Below, one piece after another: positions 8,565 through 17,372 of a DNA stretch of 64,000 nt (within the stretch, counting starts at the first letter, position 1; every line of letters starts with the position of its first letter). Under the pieces are notes generated by a model that was not told the origin of the DNA, ran no database searches, and was given only the letters and a program-made list of their open reading frames with translations. Both the position numbers and the translations under genes were made by a program. This DNA is from an uncultured Alistipes sp. (GTDB lineage: Bacteria; Bacteroidota; Bacteroidia; Bacteroidales; Rikenellaceae): the NCBI RefSeq assembly GCF_902388705.1, contig NZ_CABMQJ010000002.1, positions 1 to 64,000 of the forward strand, in the 5' to 3' direction.

Positions 8565-9743
8565 ATGCTGGATTTCCTGCGCAATACATGGGCCGTACTC
8601 CGGCGGGAACTGATGCGACTGACGCACCAGCCGATGTACTTCGTGCTGATGCTCGTGCTGCCCGTGGTGTCTTTCGCGTTCTTCGCCCTGCTGTTCAACA
8701 AGGGCGTGGCGCGCGACATCCCGATTGCCGTGCAGGACGAAGACCACACCACGCTCTCACGCAAGGTCACGCAGATGATCGACGACACCCCGACGGCGCT
8801 GGTGGCCTACGAAATACAGAACATGGACGAAGGCGAACGGCTGATGCGCGAGGGCAAAATCATGGCCATCGTGCAAATTCCGTCGTTCTTCGAGAAAAAC
8901 ATCCTGAGCAACAGCCAGACGCACATCGAGAACTACATTTCGGGAACGAACATCACGGTCAACGGACTGCTGTCGAAAGACATCCAGACGGCCGTGACGA
9001 CTTTCTCGAGCGGCATCCAGATACAGCTCTTCACCAAACAGGGACTTACCGAACGGCAGGCTATGGCACAGCTGATGCCCGTACGGTTCAACAGGCACGT
9101 ATTGTTCAATCCTTATATAAATTACGGCTATTACCTCTCGCCGAGCTTCATGCCGATGATGCTGCTTATCTTCATCGTCATGGTGACCGTTTTCGCCATC
9201 GGCACCGAGCTCAAGCACGCCACGGCGCGCGAATGGCTCGGCACGGCCGACGGCTCGGTCGGCGCGGCGCTCGCAGGCAAGATACTGCCCGTCACGGTCA
9301 TCATGTTCCTCATGTCGCTGGTGATGTTCCTGATTATCTTCAAAGTCGTTGGCGTGCCGCTCAACGGCAGCCTGACGGTCATCCTCGTAAGTACGCTGCT
9401 CTTTATTTTGAGCTACCAGGCCATTGCGGTGTTCATCGTTTCGCTGCTCTCGAACCTGCGCCTGTCGCTCTCGATAGGCGGTGGCTATTCGGTGCTGGCG
9501 TTCACGTTCTCGGGGCTCACGTTCCCGATTATGGCCATGTGGCCCGCCATGCAGTATTTGAGCAAGCTGTTCCCGTTCACCTACTACACCGACATCTTCG
9601 TCGACCAGATGCTGCGGGGCGCCCCCGCGGTCTATTCGCTGCCCGACATGGCTTACATGTCATTATTCATTGTCTTACCGCTCCTCTGCCTGCCGCGCCT
9701 GCGGACGATTTGCACGGAGGAAAAATATTGGGGGAGGTTATAG
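8565..9743 (+). CDS. ABC-2 type transporter permease (YhhJ/YbhS-like)
   Basis: A 392-aa permease: one membrane segment near residues 25-45, a large extracytoplasmic domain (about 46-190), then five or more membrane segments in the C-terminal half, as in the ABC2_membrane_3 family. 'NPYINYGYYLSPSFMPMMLLIFIVMVTVFAIGTELKHATAREWLGTA' is the family signature region. It pairs with the next gene to form the permease dimer. No Walker motifs are present here or elsewhere in the operon. Confidence 0.88.
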   Translation: MLDFLRNTWAVLRRELMRLTHQPMYFVLMLVLPVVSFAFFALLFNKGVARDIPIAVQDEDHTTLSRKVTQMIDDTPTALVAYEIQNMDEGERLMREGKIMAIVQIPSFFEKNILSNSQTHIENYISGTNITVNGLLSKDIQTAVTTFSSGIQIQLFTKQGLTERQAMAQLMPVRFNRHVLFNPYINYGYYLSPSFMPMMLLIFIVMVTVFAIGTELKHATAREWLGTADGSVGAALAGKILPVTVIMFLMSLVMFLIIFKVVGVPLNGSLTVILVSTLLFILSYQAIAVFIVSLLSNLRLSLSIGGGYSVLAFTFSGLTFPIMAMWPAMQYLSKLFPFTYYTDIFVDQMLRGAPAVYSLPDMAYMSLFIVLPLLCLPRLRTICTEEKYWGRL

Positions 9744-9744
9744 T

Positions 9745-10968
9745 ATGAGTAGGTTCACACACCAGGTAGCCTCTTACTGGCAGCAGATGCTGTCGGTCAT
9801 GCGCAACGAATTCCGTTCGATTTTCACCGATGCGGGCGTCGTGCTCATTCTGGTTCTCGCGCTGATTATCTACGCCACGGTCTACTCGTTGGCTTACGGC
9901 CCACAGGTGCTCCGCAACGTACCGATAGGCGTTATCGACGAATGCCGCACCCCGACCAGCCGCAGCCTGATCGAAACATTCAATGCCGGGCCCAACACCT
10001 ACGTGGCTTACAACCCGACGAACATGGAGGAGGCCAGGGAACTGTTCTTCGGCCGCAAGATATACGGCATCGTTTACATTCCTTCGGACTACGAGAAGAA
10101 CCTGCTCGGTGGCTCGCAGGCCAATGTGGCGATTTATGTCGACGCAAGCTACTTCCTGATGTACCGGCAGGTGTTCCAGGAGGTCGTGACCTCGATCGGC
10201 ACCACGGGCGCCATGGTCGAATTCCAGCGCCTGATTGCCAAGGGGGCCGACATTCCGCAGGCGCAGGCCACCTCGCAGCCGGTTATCTACCAGTCGCACA
10301 ACCTGTTCAACCCCTATCTGGGCTACGGCACGTTCGTGATGCCCGCCATCATCATGGTCATCATCCAGCAGACGATGCTTATCGGCATCGGCATGATCGG
10401 CGGCACATGGCGCGAGTTCGGACTCTACCGCAAACTATGTCCGTCCAACCGCAAACGCATGTCCACGCTGCCCATCGTGATGGGCAAGGCGCTGGTCTAC
10501 GGCATGATTTACGCCGTGACGACTTTCTATATCCTCGGACTGCACTACCGACTGTTCCACTTCCCGATGAACGGCGCGACGAGCACCATTCTGGTGTTCA
10601 TGCTGGTATACCTGGCCGCCTGCATCTTCCTCGGCATCGCCATCTCCACGCTGTTCCGCTACCGCGAAAATTCGCTGCTGCTGTTGCTGTGGACTTCGAT
10701 TCCGCTGCTGATGTTGAGCGGCGTATCCTATCCCCGCGAGGGTATTCCCGACTGGCTGTTCAACTTCGGGCAAATATTCCCCAGCAGCCACGGCGTTGAT
10801 GCGTTTATCCGCATCCAGACCATGGGGGCCTCGCTCTCCGAAGTGCTGCCCGAAATCCGGATGCTCTGCATCCTTACGCTTATCTACGGCGGCCTCGCCT
10901 GCATCGGCATCCACTTCGTAATCGACCGCGCAGCCAAGGATACACCCGTTAAAAGCCTGAAAAAATAA
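9745..10968 (+). CDS. ABC-2 type transporter permease, second subunit
   Basis: A 407-aa paralogue of the preceding permease with the same layout: N-terminal membrane segment, extracytoplasmic domain, then 'NPYLGYGTFVMPAIIMVIIQQTMLIGIGMIGGTWREFGLYRKL' and further membrane segments. The real start is ATG 9745, one base after the previous stop; the in-frame sequence upstream overlaps the other permease. It ends at TAATG, sharing one base with the next start codon, so the two genes are translationally coupled. Confidence 0.88.
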   Translation: MSRFTHQVASYWQQMLSVMRNEFRSIFTDAGVVLILVLALIIYATVYSLAYGPQVLRNVPIGVIDECRTPTSRSLIETFNAGPNTYVAYNPTNMEEARELFFGRKIYGIVYIPSDYEKNLLGGSQANVAIYVDASYFLMYRQVFQEVVTSIGTTGAMVEFQRLIAKGADIPQAQATSQPVIYQSHNLFNPYLGYGTFVMPAIIMVIIQQTMLIGIGMIGGTWREFGLYRKLCPSNRKRMSTLPIVMGKALVYGMIYAVTTFYILGLHYRLFHFPMNGATSTILVFMLVYLAACIFLGIAISTLFRYRENSLLLLLWTSIPLLMLSGVSYPREGIPDWLFNFGQIFPSSHGVDAFIRIQTMGASLSEVLPEIRMLCILTLIYGGLACIGIHFVIDRAAKDTPVKSLKK

Positions 10969-11450
10969 TGCATATCGAATTCCAGGCGCCCCTGATTGCC
11001 GTCCAGGACGTCGAGCGCTCGAAGCGCTTCTACTGCGGGCTGTTCGACCAACAGATCGTATCGGATTTCGGGGAGAATGTCACGTTCAGCGGCGGCTTCG
11101 CCATACAGGAGAAATTCGCATGGCTTACGGGCCTCGCGGAGGATTCCGTGCGCAGCCGCCCGCACAACATGGAGCTGTATTTCGAAACGGACGACCTCGA
11201 CGCATTCATGCAGCGGCTCGGGGAGTATCCCGAGCACGTCGAACTGCTGCACGCGCCCCGCAAATACGACTGGCAGCAGTGCGTCGTACGTCTCTACGAT
11301 CCCGACGGCCATATCATCGAAGTGGGTGAGGCGATGGAAGTCGTCATAAGGCGGTGCCTTGCCGAGGGACACACGGCAGAGGAAACCGCCGCACTCACCC
11401 AGCATCCCCTGAAACTCGTGCTGCGCGTCCGGGACGAAGCGGCGAAATAG
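10968..11450 (+). CDS. VOC (glyoxalase/bleomycin-resistance) family protein
   Basis: A 160-aa protein with the VOC beta-alpha-beta-beta-beta fold signature. It has an opening strand 'APLIAVQDVERSKRFYCGLF', a middle 'NMELYFETDDLDAFMQRL', and a closing 'VVRLYDPDGHIIEVGEAMEVV' with the metal-ligand glutamate of IEVGE. Substrate unknown. Its coupling to the efflux operon suggests a role in the same detoxification or resistance response, which is inference. Confidence 0.8.
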   Translation: MHIEFQAPLIAVQDVERSKRFYCGLFDQQIVSDFGENVTFSGGFAIQEKFAWLTGLAEDSVRSRPHNMELYFETDDLDAFMQRLGEYPEHVELLHAPRKYDWQQCVVRLYDPDGHIIEVGEAMEVVIRRCLAEGHTAEETAALTQHPLKLVLRVRDEAAK

Positions 11451-11564
11451 CCCTGCACACCCTGACGACACGATTTGCGCAGCATTTTTCGGCCGGCACC
11501 GGCAACAACGATTGTGCGACATGCAGAACTGAAACGCCATCCCGGCAACGCGCCGGATATTCGC

Positions 11565-11600
11565 AAAAAAAGACACCGGGCATTTGCCTGGTGTCTTTTT
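11565..11600. terminator. Bidirectional Rho-independent terminator
   Basis: A 10-bp stem (11572-11581 with 11586-11595, one G-U pair) is flanked by an A-run on the left and a T-run on the right. It can end the plus-strand efflux operon and the minus-strand barrel gene ending at 11630. Confidence 0.85.
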
Positions 11601-11629
11601 CATATCCGAAGCCGAATCCGGCCGCAGCG

Positions 11630-14584
11630 TTATCTCGGACCGTGGAAAACTCCCGGAGGAGGGCCGCCCGGGCCGCCGGGCCCCATGCGGCGCGCACCGG
11701 AGGGCTGCGCCACGCCGTCGTAATCCTTGATGTTCTTCGAGCCTTTTTTGCCGAAGCGGCGCAGGTTGTAGGTGAACTGCACCATGTAGTAGCGGCCGAT
11801 CACGCTGTTGGTCGAGTTCTGCGTCCAGCCCGAACCCGTCGAACGCGCGAAAGCCTTGTTCTGGTTGAAGATGTCGTTTACACCGACCATAACCTCGCCC
11901 CGCTTGTTCTTGAAGACTTTCTTGCCGATCCAGGCGTTGCAGAGCAGGTACGAGTCGTCGTAATCGTTCGTAAAGCCGATATACTGCGTGTAGGCCACGC
12001 TGCCCGTAAAGGTGAAGCCCAGCGGGAAGACGAACTTCATGTTTCCCTGCGCCGTGTGGTTGAAATACCGGTTCTTCGCACCGGCCTCGCCCAGCGAGTT
12101 GGTCGCTTCGTTGTAGGTTCCGTTCCACGAGAGGGTGAAGTCCACATTCTCGGAGATGTTGCTGCCCAGCACCGTACGGAAATCGTATCCCATGTTTTTG
12201 GTGTCGTTGCGGTCGCCGCCGGTGATGAACCCGTTGCCGTCGACCGTGCCGCCGAGCATGCTCGGCGTCAGCGAGTAGCTGACACCCGCCATCACGTTGA
12301 AGTTGCTCTTGAGGAACCCGATGGGGAAACCGTAGCTCAAATGCGTGCGCAGGTTCCAGTAACCGTCGAGATTCACGGGCGTGGAGTAGTAGTTCGGCGT
12401 ATACTGGTCGCCGCCGAGGGTTATCGTCCCGGGATTCGCAACCAGGTGCGTGGCGTTGTAGTCCGAGGTGTTCTGCATCGAGAACATCCACATGAACGTA
12501 CGGCCTTTCTCCACGTTGGAATTCACGTAGTGGAAGTTGATTCGGTGGCTGTACGACGGGTTCAGGTCGGGGTTACCCTTGGTGATGTTCTGTGCATTCG
12601 ACACGTCGGCGACATTCTGCAGGTCGGTGATCGACGGATTGTCGGTATAGGAGGAAACGAACAGGCGCAGCGAATTTTCACGGTTGATGTTCAGCTGGCC
12701 CATCATGAAATAGGTCACGTTGTTGTACGAATGCTTGATTTTGTCGGCATCGTCCCGCACGACCTGTCCGTCGAGCGTCGCACGCTGGTAATAGACGTTC
12801 GCCACGAACGTATTGCGCTCTTTCGAGTAGCGGAAGCCGGGGCCGGCGCTCTGCGTCAGGTAACCGCTCTTGTAGGAGTTCGAAAGCGAGGGGTCGGGAA
12901 CGAGTCCGCCTGTCGAATAATCCGCTCCGGTGATGTACGATTTCTTGTCGCGCTCCTGATAATCGTACGAGGCGCGGTATTGGAGGCTCACCTGTGCGTA
13001 CTTCGCCACGGGCTCCGTGTAGGTGAACTGCCCGCGCAGGCGGTAACTGCTCGACGGCGCGAGGTTGCGCAGGTAGCGCAGGTCGGTATATCCGTCGGGA
13101 TCCCATTCGCCCGTTTCGGGGTCGATCGTGGGGCGTACCTGCGAAATTTTCAGGATGTTCGAATAGGAATTCGAATTGTTGGTGTTGTCCGAGTAGTTGA
13201 CGTTGCCGTCGAGCGTAATCGTACGGCCGTCTTTTCCGAGTTTCGCCCGGTACACGGCGTTGGTGCGGATGTTGTAGCCGTGGCGCAGGCCGTCGTTGAA
13301 GTTGTCGGTGCGGCTGTATCCGCTCTCGCCGAACTGCCAGCCCTGCGTGGTGCTCAACGGGTCGTTCGACTGGTAGCTGAAACTCGGGCGTATCATCAGG
13401 TTCTGGTTGTCCGAAATCTTCCACTCCAGACGGCCGTTGAAACGGTGGTTGTAGGACTCCGTATCGGAATAGCCGCGCGTCGAAAGGGTATCCACGGGCA
13501 TCGGCGATTCGTACCACTTATCGACCGTCGAACGGTTCTTCGTATCGGTGTTATTGAAGAAATAACTGCCCTGGAACGATACTTGGTCGCGTTTTCCCCA
13601 TGTATCGGAGTAGTTGATGCCGATGGCGTTCACCGATGCCACACCGCTCTGCGGGCGCACCATATACTGGCCTACGCCGCCTCGGCGGCCGCCGCCCGAG
13701 CCCGAAACGCCGAGGATGTCCTCGAACGAGAAATTCTGCTGGTTGACGTTGTTGAACAGGCCGATGACCGATATGCGGCTGCTTCCGCTGAAGATATTGG
13801 CATTACCGCCTACGACGTACTTGTTTTTCGCCTCGGTCTTGGTATCGGCATCGTAGCCGTATCCGGCATACAGTTTTCCGAACTGTCCCTGGCGCATATT
13901 GGCGTGCGTGACGATATTCAGGGCCTTATATCCCTCACCGTCGTCCATGCCCGAGAATTCGGCCGCGTCGCTCAACTTGTTGTAGACCTCGACACGGTCG
14001 ACAGCCTGTGCCGGCAGCGACTTGATGGCCGTGGTCACGTCCTCGCCGAAAAACTCCTTGCCGTCGACGAATACTTTCTTGATCGCTTCGCCCTGCGCTT
14101 CGACCGTGCCGTCGGAGACCGTGATACCCGGCATCTTCTTGAGCAGTCCCTCGACATCGGCGTCGTCGGTGACTTTGAAAGCCCCGGCGTTATAACTTAC
14201 CGTATCGCCTTTCTGCGAAGTACGCAGCGCCTTGGCCTCCTTGACGACGGTTTCGATCTGCACGCCCGGCTTGAGCTGTATCGTGCCGATATTCTGTTTG
14301 GCCGCAGCTACCTTGAACGTCATCTCGGCGTTGTTGTAGCCGAGGAAAGAGACGACGAGCGTGTAGTCGCCGTATGCCAGCGAGGGAATCGACACGGCGC
14401 CCTTGTAGCCGGAGGTGAAATATTTCTTGTTGTCCGGGGCATTCACCGGAGCGACCTCCAGCACGGCACCGGCAACGCTTTCGCCGGTCTCGGCGTCCGT
14501 GACGGTACCCGTGACCGTCCCCTTCTGGGCAAAGGCCGCGACCGCGAACAGCGTGAATAAAGTTGAGAGTAGTAGCCGTTTCAT
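11630..14584 (-). CDS. Large outer-membrane beta-barrel protein with carboxypeptidase-regulatory-like domain
   Basis: A 984-aa protein with signal peptide MKRLLLSTLFTLFAVAAFAQ, then a CarboxypepD-regulatory-like Ig domain (about 22-105, 'GTVTGTVTDAETGESVAGAVLEV'). A plug-like region follows (about 125-230, 'ITVSDGTVEAQGEAIKKVFVDGKEFFG', 'LPAQAVDRVEVYNKLSD'), then a long beta-barrel with many aromatic strand ends. It belongs to the TonB-receptor-related outer-membrane beta-barrel family common in Bacteroidota. No SusD-like partner is adjacent. The C-terminus is an unusual Gly/Pro-rich tail (GPGGPGGPPP) after the barrel. Ligand unknown. The LytTR system lies upstream, and a small Spy-like protein gene just upstream may share its physiology. 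Confidence 0.85.
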   Translation of the reverse strand: MKRLLLSTLFTLFAVAAFAQKGTVTGTVTDAETGESVAGAVLEVAPVNAPDNKKYFTSGYKGAVSIPSLAYGDYTLVVSFLGYNNAEMTFKVAAAKQNIGTIQLKPGVQIETVVKEAKALRTSQKGDTVSYNAGAFKVTDDADVEGLLKKMPGITVSDGTVEAQGEAIKKVFVDGKEFFGEDVTTAIKSLPAQAVDRVEVYNKLSDAAEFSGMDDGEGYKALNIVTHANMRQGQFGKLYAGYGYDADTKTEAKNKYVVGGNANIFSGSSRISVIGLFNNVNQQNFSFEDILGVSGSGGGRRGGVGQYMVRPQSGVASVNAIGINYSDTWGKRDQVSFQGSYFFNNTDTKNRSTVDKWYESPMPVDTLSTRGYSDTESYNHRFNGRLEWKISDNQNLMIRPSFSYQSNDPLSTTQGWQFGESGYSRTDNFNDGLRHGYNIRTNAVYRAKLGKDGRTITLDGNVNYSDNTNNSNSYSNILKISQVRPTIDPETGEWDPDGYTDLRYLRNLAPSSSYRLRGQFTYTEPVAKYAQVSLQYRASYDYQERDKKSYITGADYSTGGLVPDPSLSNSYKSGYLTQSAGPGFRYSKERNTFVANVYYQRATLDGQVVRDDADKIKHSYNNVTYFMMGQLNINRENSLRLFVSSYTDNPSITDLQNVADVSNAQNITKGNPDLNPSYSHRINFHYVNSNVEKGRTFMWMFSMQNTSDYNATHLVANPGTITLGGDQYTPNYYSTPVNLDGYWNLRTHLSYGFPIGFLKSNFNVMAGVSYSLTPSMLGGTVDGNGFITGGDRNDTKNMGYDFRTVLGSNISENVDFTLSWNGTYNEATNSLGEAGAKNRYFNHTAQGNMKFVFPLGFTFTGSVAYTQYIGFTNDYDDSYLLCNAWIGKKVFKNKRGEVMVGVNDIFNQNKAFARSTGSGWTQNSTNSVIGRYYMVQFTYNLRRFGKKGSKNIKDYDGVAQPSGARRMGPGGPGGPPPGVFHGPR

Positions 14585-14675
14585 CTTTTATTTTCGATAC
14601 TTCCGTTTTTTAATTTTGCGCATGCGAAGATAGCTTTTTTATCGCGGATTTCGGCCCGCACCGGGGCGAATCGGC

Positions 14676-14708
14676 AAAAAAAGGGTGCCAGTCGACCAAC
14701 CGGCACCC
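14676..14708 (-). terminator. Rho-independent terminator of the DUF4890 gene
   Basis: GGGTGCC pairs with GGCACCC around a 12-nt loop, followed on the minus strand by seven U residues. It is located just after the stop at 14740. Confidence 0.8.
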
Positions 14709-14739
14709 CGACTGTAACAAACCGGTTATTTACCTAACC

Positions 14740-15171
14740 TCACTTCTTCCCTTTCTTGTCCTTTCCGGTACCCGGCCTGTCACATTGCTTTGCGCCGCAA
14801 CACGTTCCGTCTTTCATCTGCGGGCCGCGTTGCATGCCGGGTTTCGGGCCCTGCATCTGCTGCCACTGCTCGTATTGCTCCGTGGTCAGGATTTTCTTCA
14901 TCTTCTCGGCCTGCGCCTTGCGGGCCGCGCGCATCTGCTCGTGCTGCGCCTGCATATTCTTAATTTCCTGCAGGTTGAGCTCGTACAACTGCTTCGACTG
15001 ATTCTCGTCGAGGTTCAGTTTTTCGACCATGCGGTCGGTTTTGCGCTGGGCCATCTGCTCGGCCGTGGGACGCTCTTTCATCCGGGGGGCCCGTTTCGAA
15101 TCCTGTGCAAAAGCGCTTGTGCCCGCCAGCAGGCAGAGGGCCATTGCAACCGCAAAAATTCTCTTTTTCAT
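14740..15171 (-). CDS. DUF4890 / Spy-CpxP-like periplasmic protein
   Basis: A 143-aa protein with signal peptide MKKRIFAVAMALCLLAGTSAFAQ and a highly charged helical body rich in Gln, Lys, Met and Glu ('PTAEQMAQRKTDRMVEKLNLDENQSKQLYELNLQEI'). Repeated LxxxQ spacing resembles LTXXQ-motif proteins such as Spy and CpxP. The C-terminus has a CC pair and a lysine-rich tail (GKDKKGKK). It fits DUF4890 of Bacteroidota; a periplasmic chaperone-like role is plausible but not shown. Confidence 0.75.
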   Translation of the reverse strand: MKKRIFAVAMALCLLAGTSAFAQDSKRAPRMKERPTAEQMAQRKTDRMVEKLNLDENQSKQLYELNLQEIKNMQAQHEQMRAARKAQAEKMKKILTTEQYEQWQQMQGPKPGMQRGPQMKDGTCCGAKQCDRPGTGKDKKGKK

Positions 15172-15228
15172 AGTTTTAAGATTTATGTTATCCGTTCATC
15201 GAATGGATTTCGACTCCCGTTGCTAATG

Positions 15229-15236
15229 CAAAGGTA
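15229..15236 (-). promoter_or_regulatory. -7 box of the DUF4890 gene
   Basis: TACCTTTG on the minus strand, 58 bp upstream of the start codon. Confidence 0.6.
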
Positions 15237-15300
15237 GGGCCAATCCGGTACCGGCAGTACCGAAGTGCGGGTCAAACGGCTGAACGACGGGGCGAACCGG

Positions 15301-16065
15301 CTATTCGGCGGGTTGAACGGACGTGAGCCACGATTTGAATTCGGGGACGCGGGCTTTGGAAATAACGATGCGCTCGGGGATTTCGACCGTCAGGTGGAGC
15401 GACAGGCGGCTTCCGAACCATACGGTAATCTCTTTCACGGCGCGGCGGGCGACGATGAACTGGCGGTTGGCGCGGAAGAAATCGGCCTCGGGCAGCACGG
15501 CCTGCAGCGCCTCGAGCGTTTTGTCGAGCGGATAGGTGGCGCCGTCGAACGTGCAGGCCGTCACCTTTTCATTGGAGGTATAGCAGTAGGCAATCTCCTC
15601 GCGTTTGAGCGGGATAATCTTGTCGCGGACATGTACGAGGAATGTCTGTTCGCGGTGCGATGCGGCCATCGTACGCACGCGGGAACCGTAGTCGCTCCGT
15701 TCGCTGCTCGACAGGCGGTCGAGTTTGTGCAGCGCCCGCTGCACGTCGGCGCTGTTGATCGGCTTGAGCAGGTAATCGATACTGTTGACCTTGAACGCCT
15801 CGAGCGCGTATTGGTCGTAAGCCGTCGTAAAGATTACGGGAGCCGTAACCTCCACGGCGCTGAAGATGCGGAACGAGTCGCCGTCGGCCAGGTGGATGTC
15901 CATGAACAGCAGGTCGGGCTGGGGATTCGCACGGAGCCACTCAACGCTCTCTTCGACGCTTTCGAGCGTTTCGACGATCTCCATGCCGGGCGCCACCTGT
16001 TTCAGGATGGCTTTCAGGTTCAGCGCAGCGGCTGTTTCGTCCTCGATAATCAGTGCTTTCATCAT
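15301..16065 (-). CDS. LytTR-family response regulator
   Basis: A 254-aa protein. Residues 2-120 are a receiver domain with the acidic pair in 'IIEDE', phosphoacceptor D56 in LLFMDIHL and the lysine of YLLKP. About residues 140-250 are a LytTR DNA-binding domain ('FLVHVRDKIIPLKREEIAYCYTSNEKVTACTFDGATYPLDKTLEAL', 'FFRANRQFIVARRAVKEI'). It starts at the ATG overlapping the kinase stop (ATGA), so the two are coupled. Targets are unknown; such regulators often bind upstream of nearby genes. Confidence 0.92.
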   Translation of the reverse strand: MMKALIIEDETAAALNLKAILKQVAPGMEIVETLESVEESVEWLRANPQPDLLFMDIHLADGDSFRIFSAVEVTAPVIFTTAYDQYALEAFKVNSIDYLLKPINSADVQRALHKLDRLSSSERSDYGSRVRTMAASHREQTFLVHVRDKIIPLKREEIAYCYTSNEKVTACTFDGATYPLDKTLEALQAVLPEADFFRANRQFIVARRAVKEITVWFGSRLSLHLTVEIPERIVISKARVPEFKSWLTSVQPAE

Positions 16066-17366
16066 ACGGCGGGGTTCTGTAACGGCATGCGCACGACGAA
16101 TTCCCTGTCGGAATCGACAATCTCGATGTCGCGGCCGGTGATGAGGTGCCAGCGGTTGCGCAGGTTCTCGAGGCCGATGCCCGTCGAAGGTTCGGGCTCG
16201 AGTTTGGGCACCTTGGGATTGGCTACGACCAGCCACCCGTTTTCGGTGCGAATCGAGATATGGAACGGCTTGCTGCGGGTTATCGTATTGTGCTTGACCG
16301 CATTGCCCACCAACGGCTGCAGCGAGAGCGCCGGAAGCGTCCATGTGCGGTACTTGTCGTCGACGTCGATGTCGAAAAAGAGTTTGTCGGCATAGCGTAT
16401 CTTGAAGAGGTAGCTGTATGCCTCGATGAATTTCAGCTCCTCGTCGAGCGTCATCAGCGTGCTCTGTCCGTTCTGGATGATGTAGCGGAACGTATAGGAG
16501 AGCTGGTCGATGTAAACGAGCGCCTTTTCGTCGTGCTTCTCCCGCACGAGCATCGCCAGCGAGTTGAGCGAATTGAAAAAGAAGTGGGGGTTAATCTGCC
16601 CCACGAGCATGTTGTAGCGGGTCGTGAGGTTCTCGTTCTTGAGCCGTTCGTTCTCCATGACGACGGCCTGCTGCTTGGAGTTGAGCACGTATACCCAGCC
16701 GTAGAGCATCGACACGGCCACGGCGAACGAACACTTCAGCAGCAGCATGTAGTCGAAAATATGGTCGCCCATGAAATTCAGCATGATACGGCCCGTGCGC
16801 CACTCCGAAACCGGCGCGACCATATACAGCGCCGTGGCGGCCAGCACGCACCACATGCAGTGGCGGACGAAACGCCCCGGGGTGTACCTGTGGCGGACGG
16901 AGGTGAGAATCGAAAGCATGATAAACGAAACGACCAGGTAATAGAACAACTGCAATGTCAGCTCCGTCGCTTTCGAAGGCCGGTTGAAAAGCGTACTGTA
17001 ATCGAACTCCTCGCCGTTGCGGATGCGCAGTTCGTTCATCACCGGATGGGCGCCGTAACGGCGCGGCGCCACCAGGTCGACGACCAGCCGGTCGCCGTCC
17101 TCCAGTCCGAGCCTCCGCAGACGCTGCATCATCACATAGACGCTGTCGCCGTTTTCGTAGACGATGTAACCGTGGCCGTCGGGGCTCACCCGCAGCGTTC
17201 CCTCTTCAGCGCGCGCGACGACGCTCGCCTTGGCCGGACGCGGCTGGCTGTCGCCCCGTTGCTCGACAATCAGCAGCAGCACATAGGAGAAATTGACGAC
17301 CAGCGTGATAGCCAAAGCTACCAGCACGTTGAGAATCAGGTCCGAATATTTCGACTGCGGCGCCAT
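16062..17366 (-). CDS. LytS-type sensor histidine kinase with an OB-fold-like sensor loop
   Basis: A 434-aa membrane kinase. One membrane segment lies at about 10-34, then a non-membrane region (about 40-135), then three further membrane segments (about 140-235). The His_kinase domain follows, with the phosphorylated H261 in INPHFFFNSLNSL, and an ATPase domain ending 'GIGLENLRNRW'. It phosphorylates the LytTR regulator encoded downstream. The loop between the first two membrane segments contains a 60-residue block (about 54-115) resembling the cold-shock/OB domain of Rho, which is unusual for a sensor loop. It lies 6 bp downstream of the carbonic anhydrase gene. Confidence 0.9.
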   Translation of the reverse strand: MAPQSKYSDLILNVLVALAITLVVNFSYVLLLIVEQRGDSQPRPAKASVVARAEEGTLRVSPDGHGYIVYENGDSVYVMMQRLRRLGLEDGDRLVVDLVAPRRYGAHPVMNELRIRNGEEFDYSTLFNRPSKATELTLQLFYYLVVSFIMLSILTSVRHRYTPGRFVRHCMWCVLAATALYMVAPVSEWRTGRIMLNFMGDHIFDYMLLLKCSFAVAVSMLYGWVYVLNSKQQAVVMENERLKNENLTTRYNMLVGQINPHFFFNSLNSLAMLVREKHDEKALVYIDQLSYTFRYIIQNGQSTLMTLDEELKFIEAYSYLFKIRYADKLFFDIDVDDKYRTWTLPALSLQPLVGNAVKHNTITRSKPFHISIRTENGWLVVANPKVPKLEPEPSTGIGLENLRNRWHLITGRDIEIVDSDREFVVRMPLQNPAV

Positions 17367-17372
17367 ATCGCG

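Noticed and set aside
11354..14560. A 1068-codon open frame on the plus strand opposite the large beta-barrel gene.
   Set aside because: It is the exact antisense of a gene with clear signal peptide, domain order and terminator. The translated sequence is rich in Arg/Val/His with no folding pattern, as expected from high-GC antisense frames.
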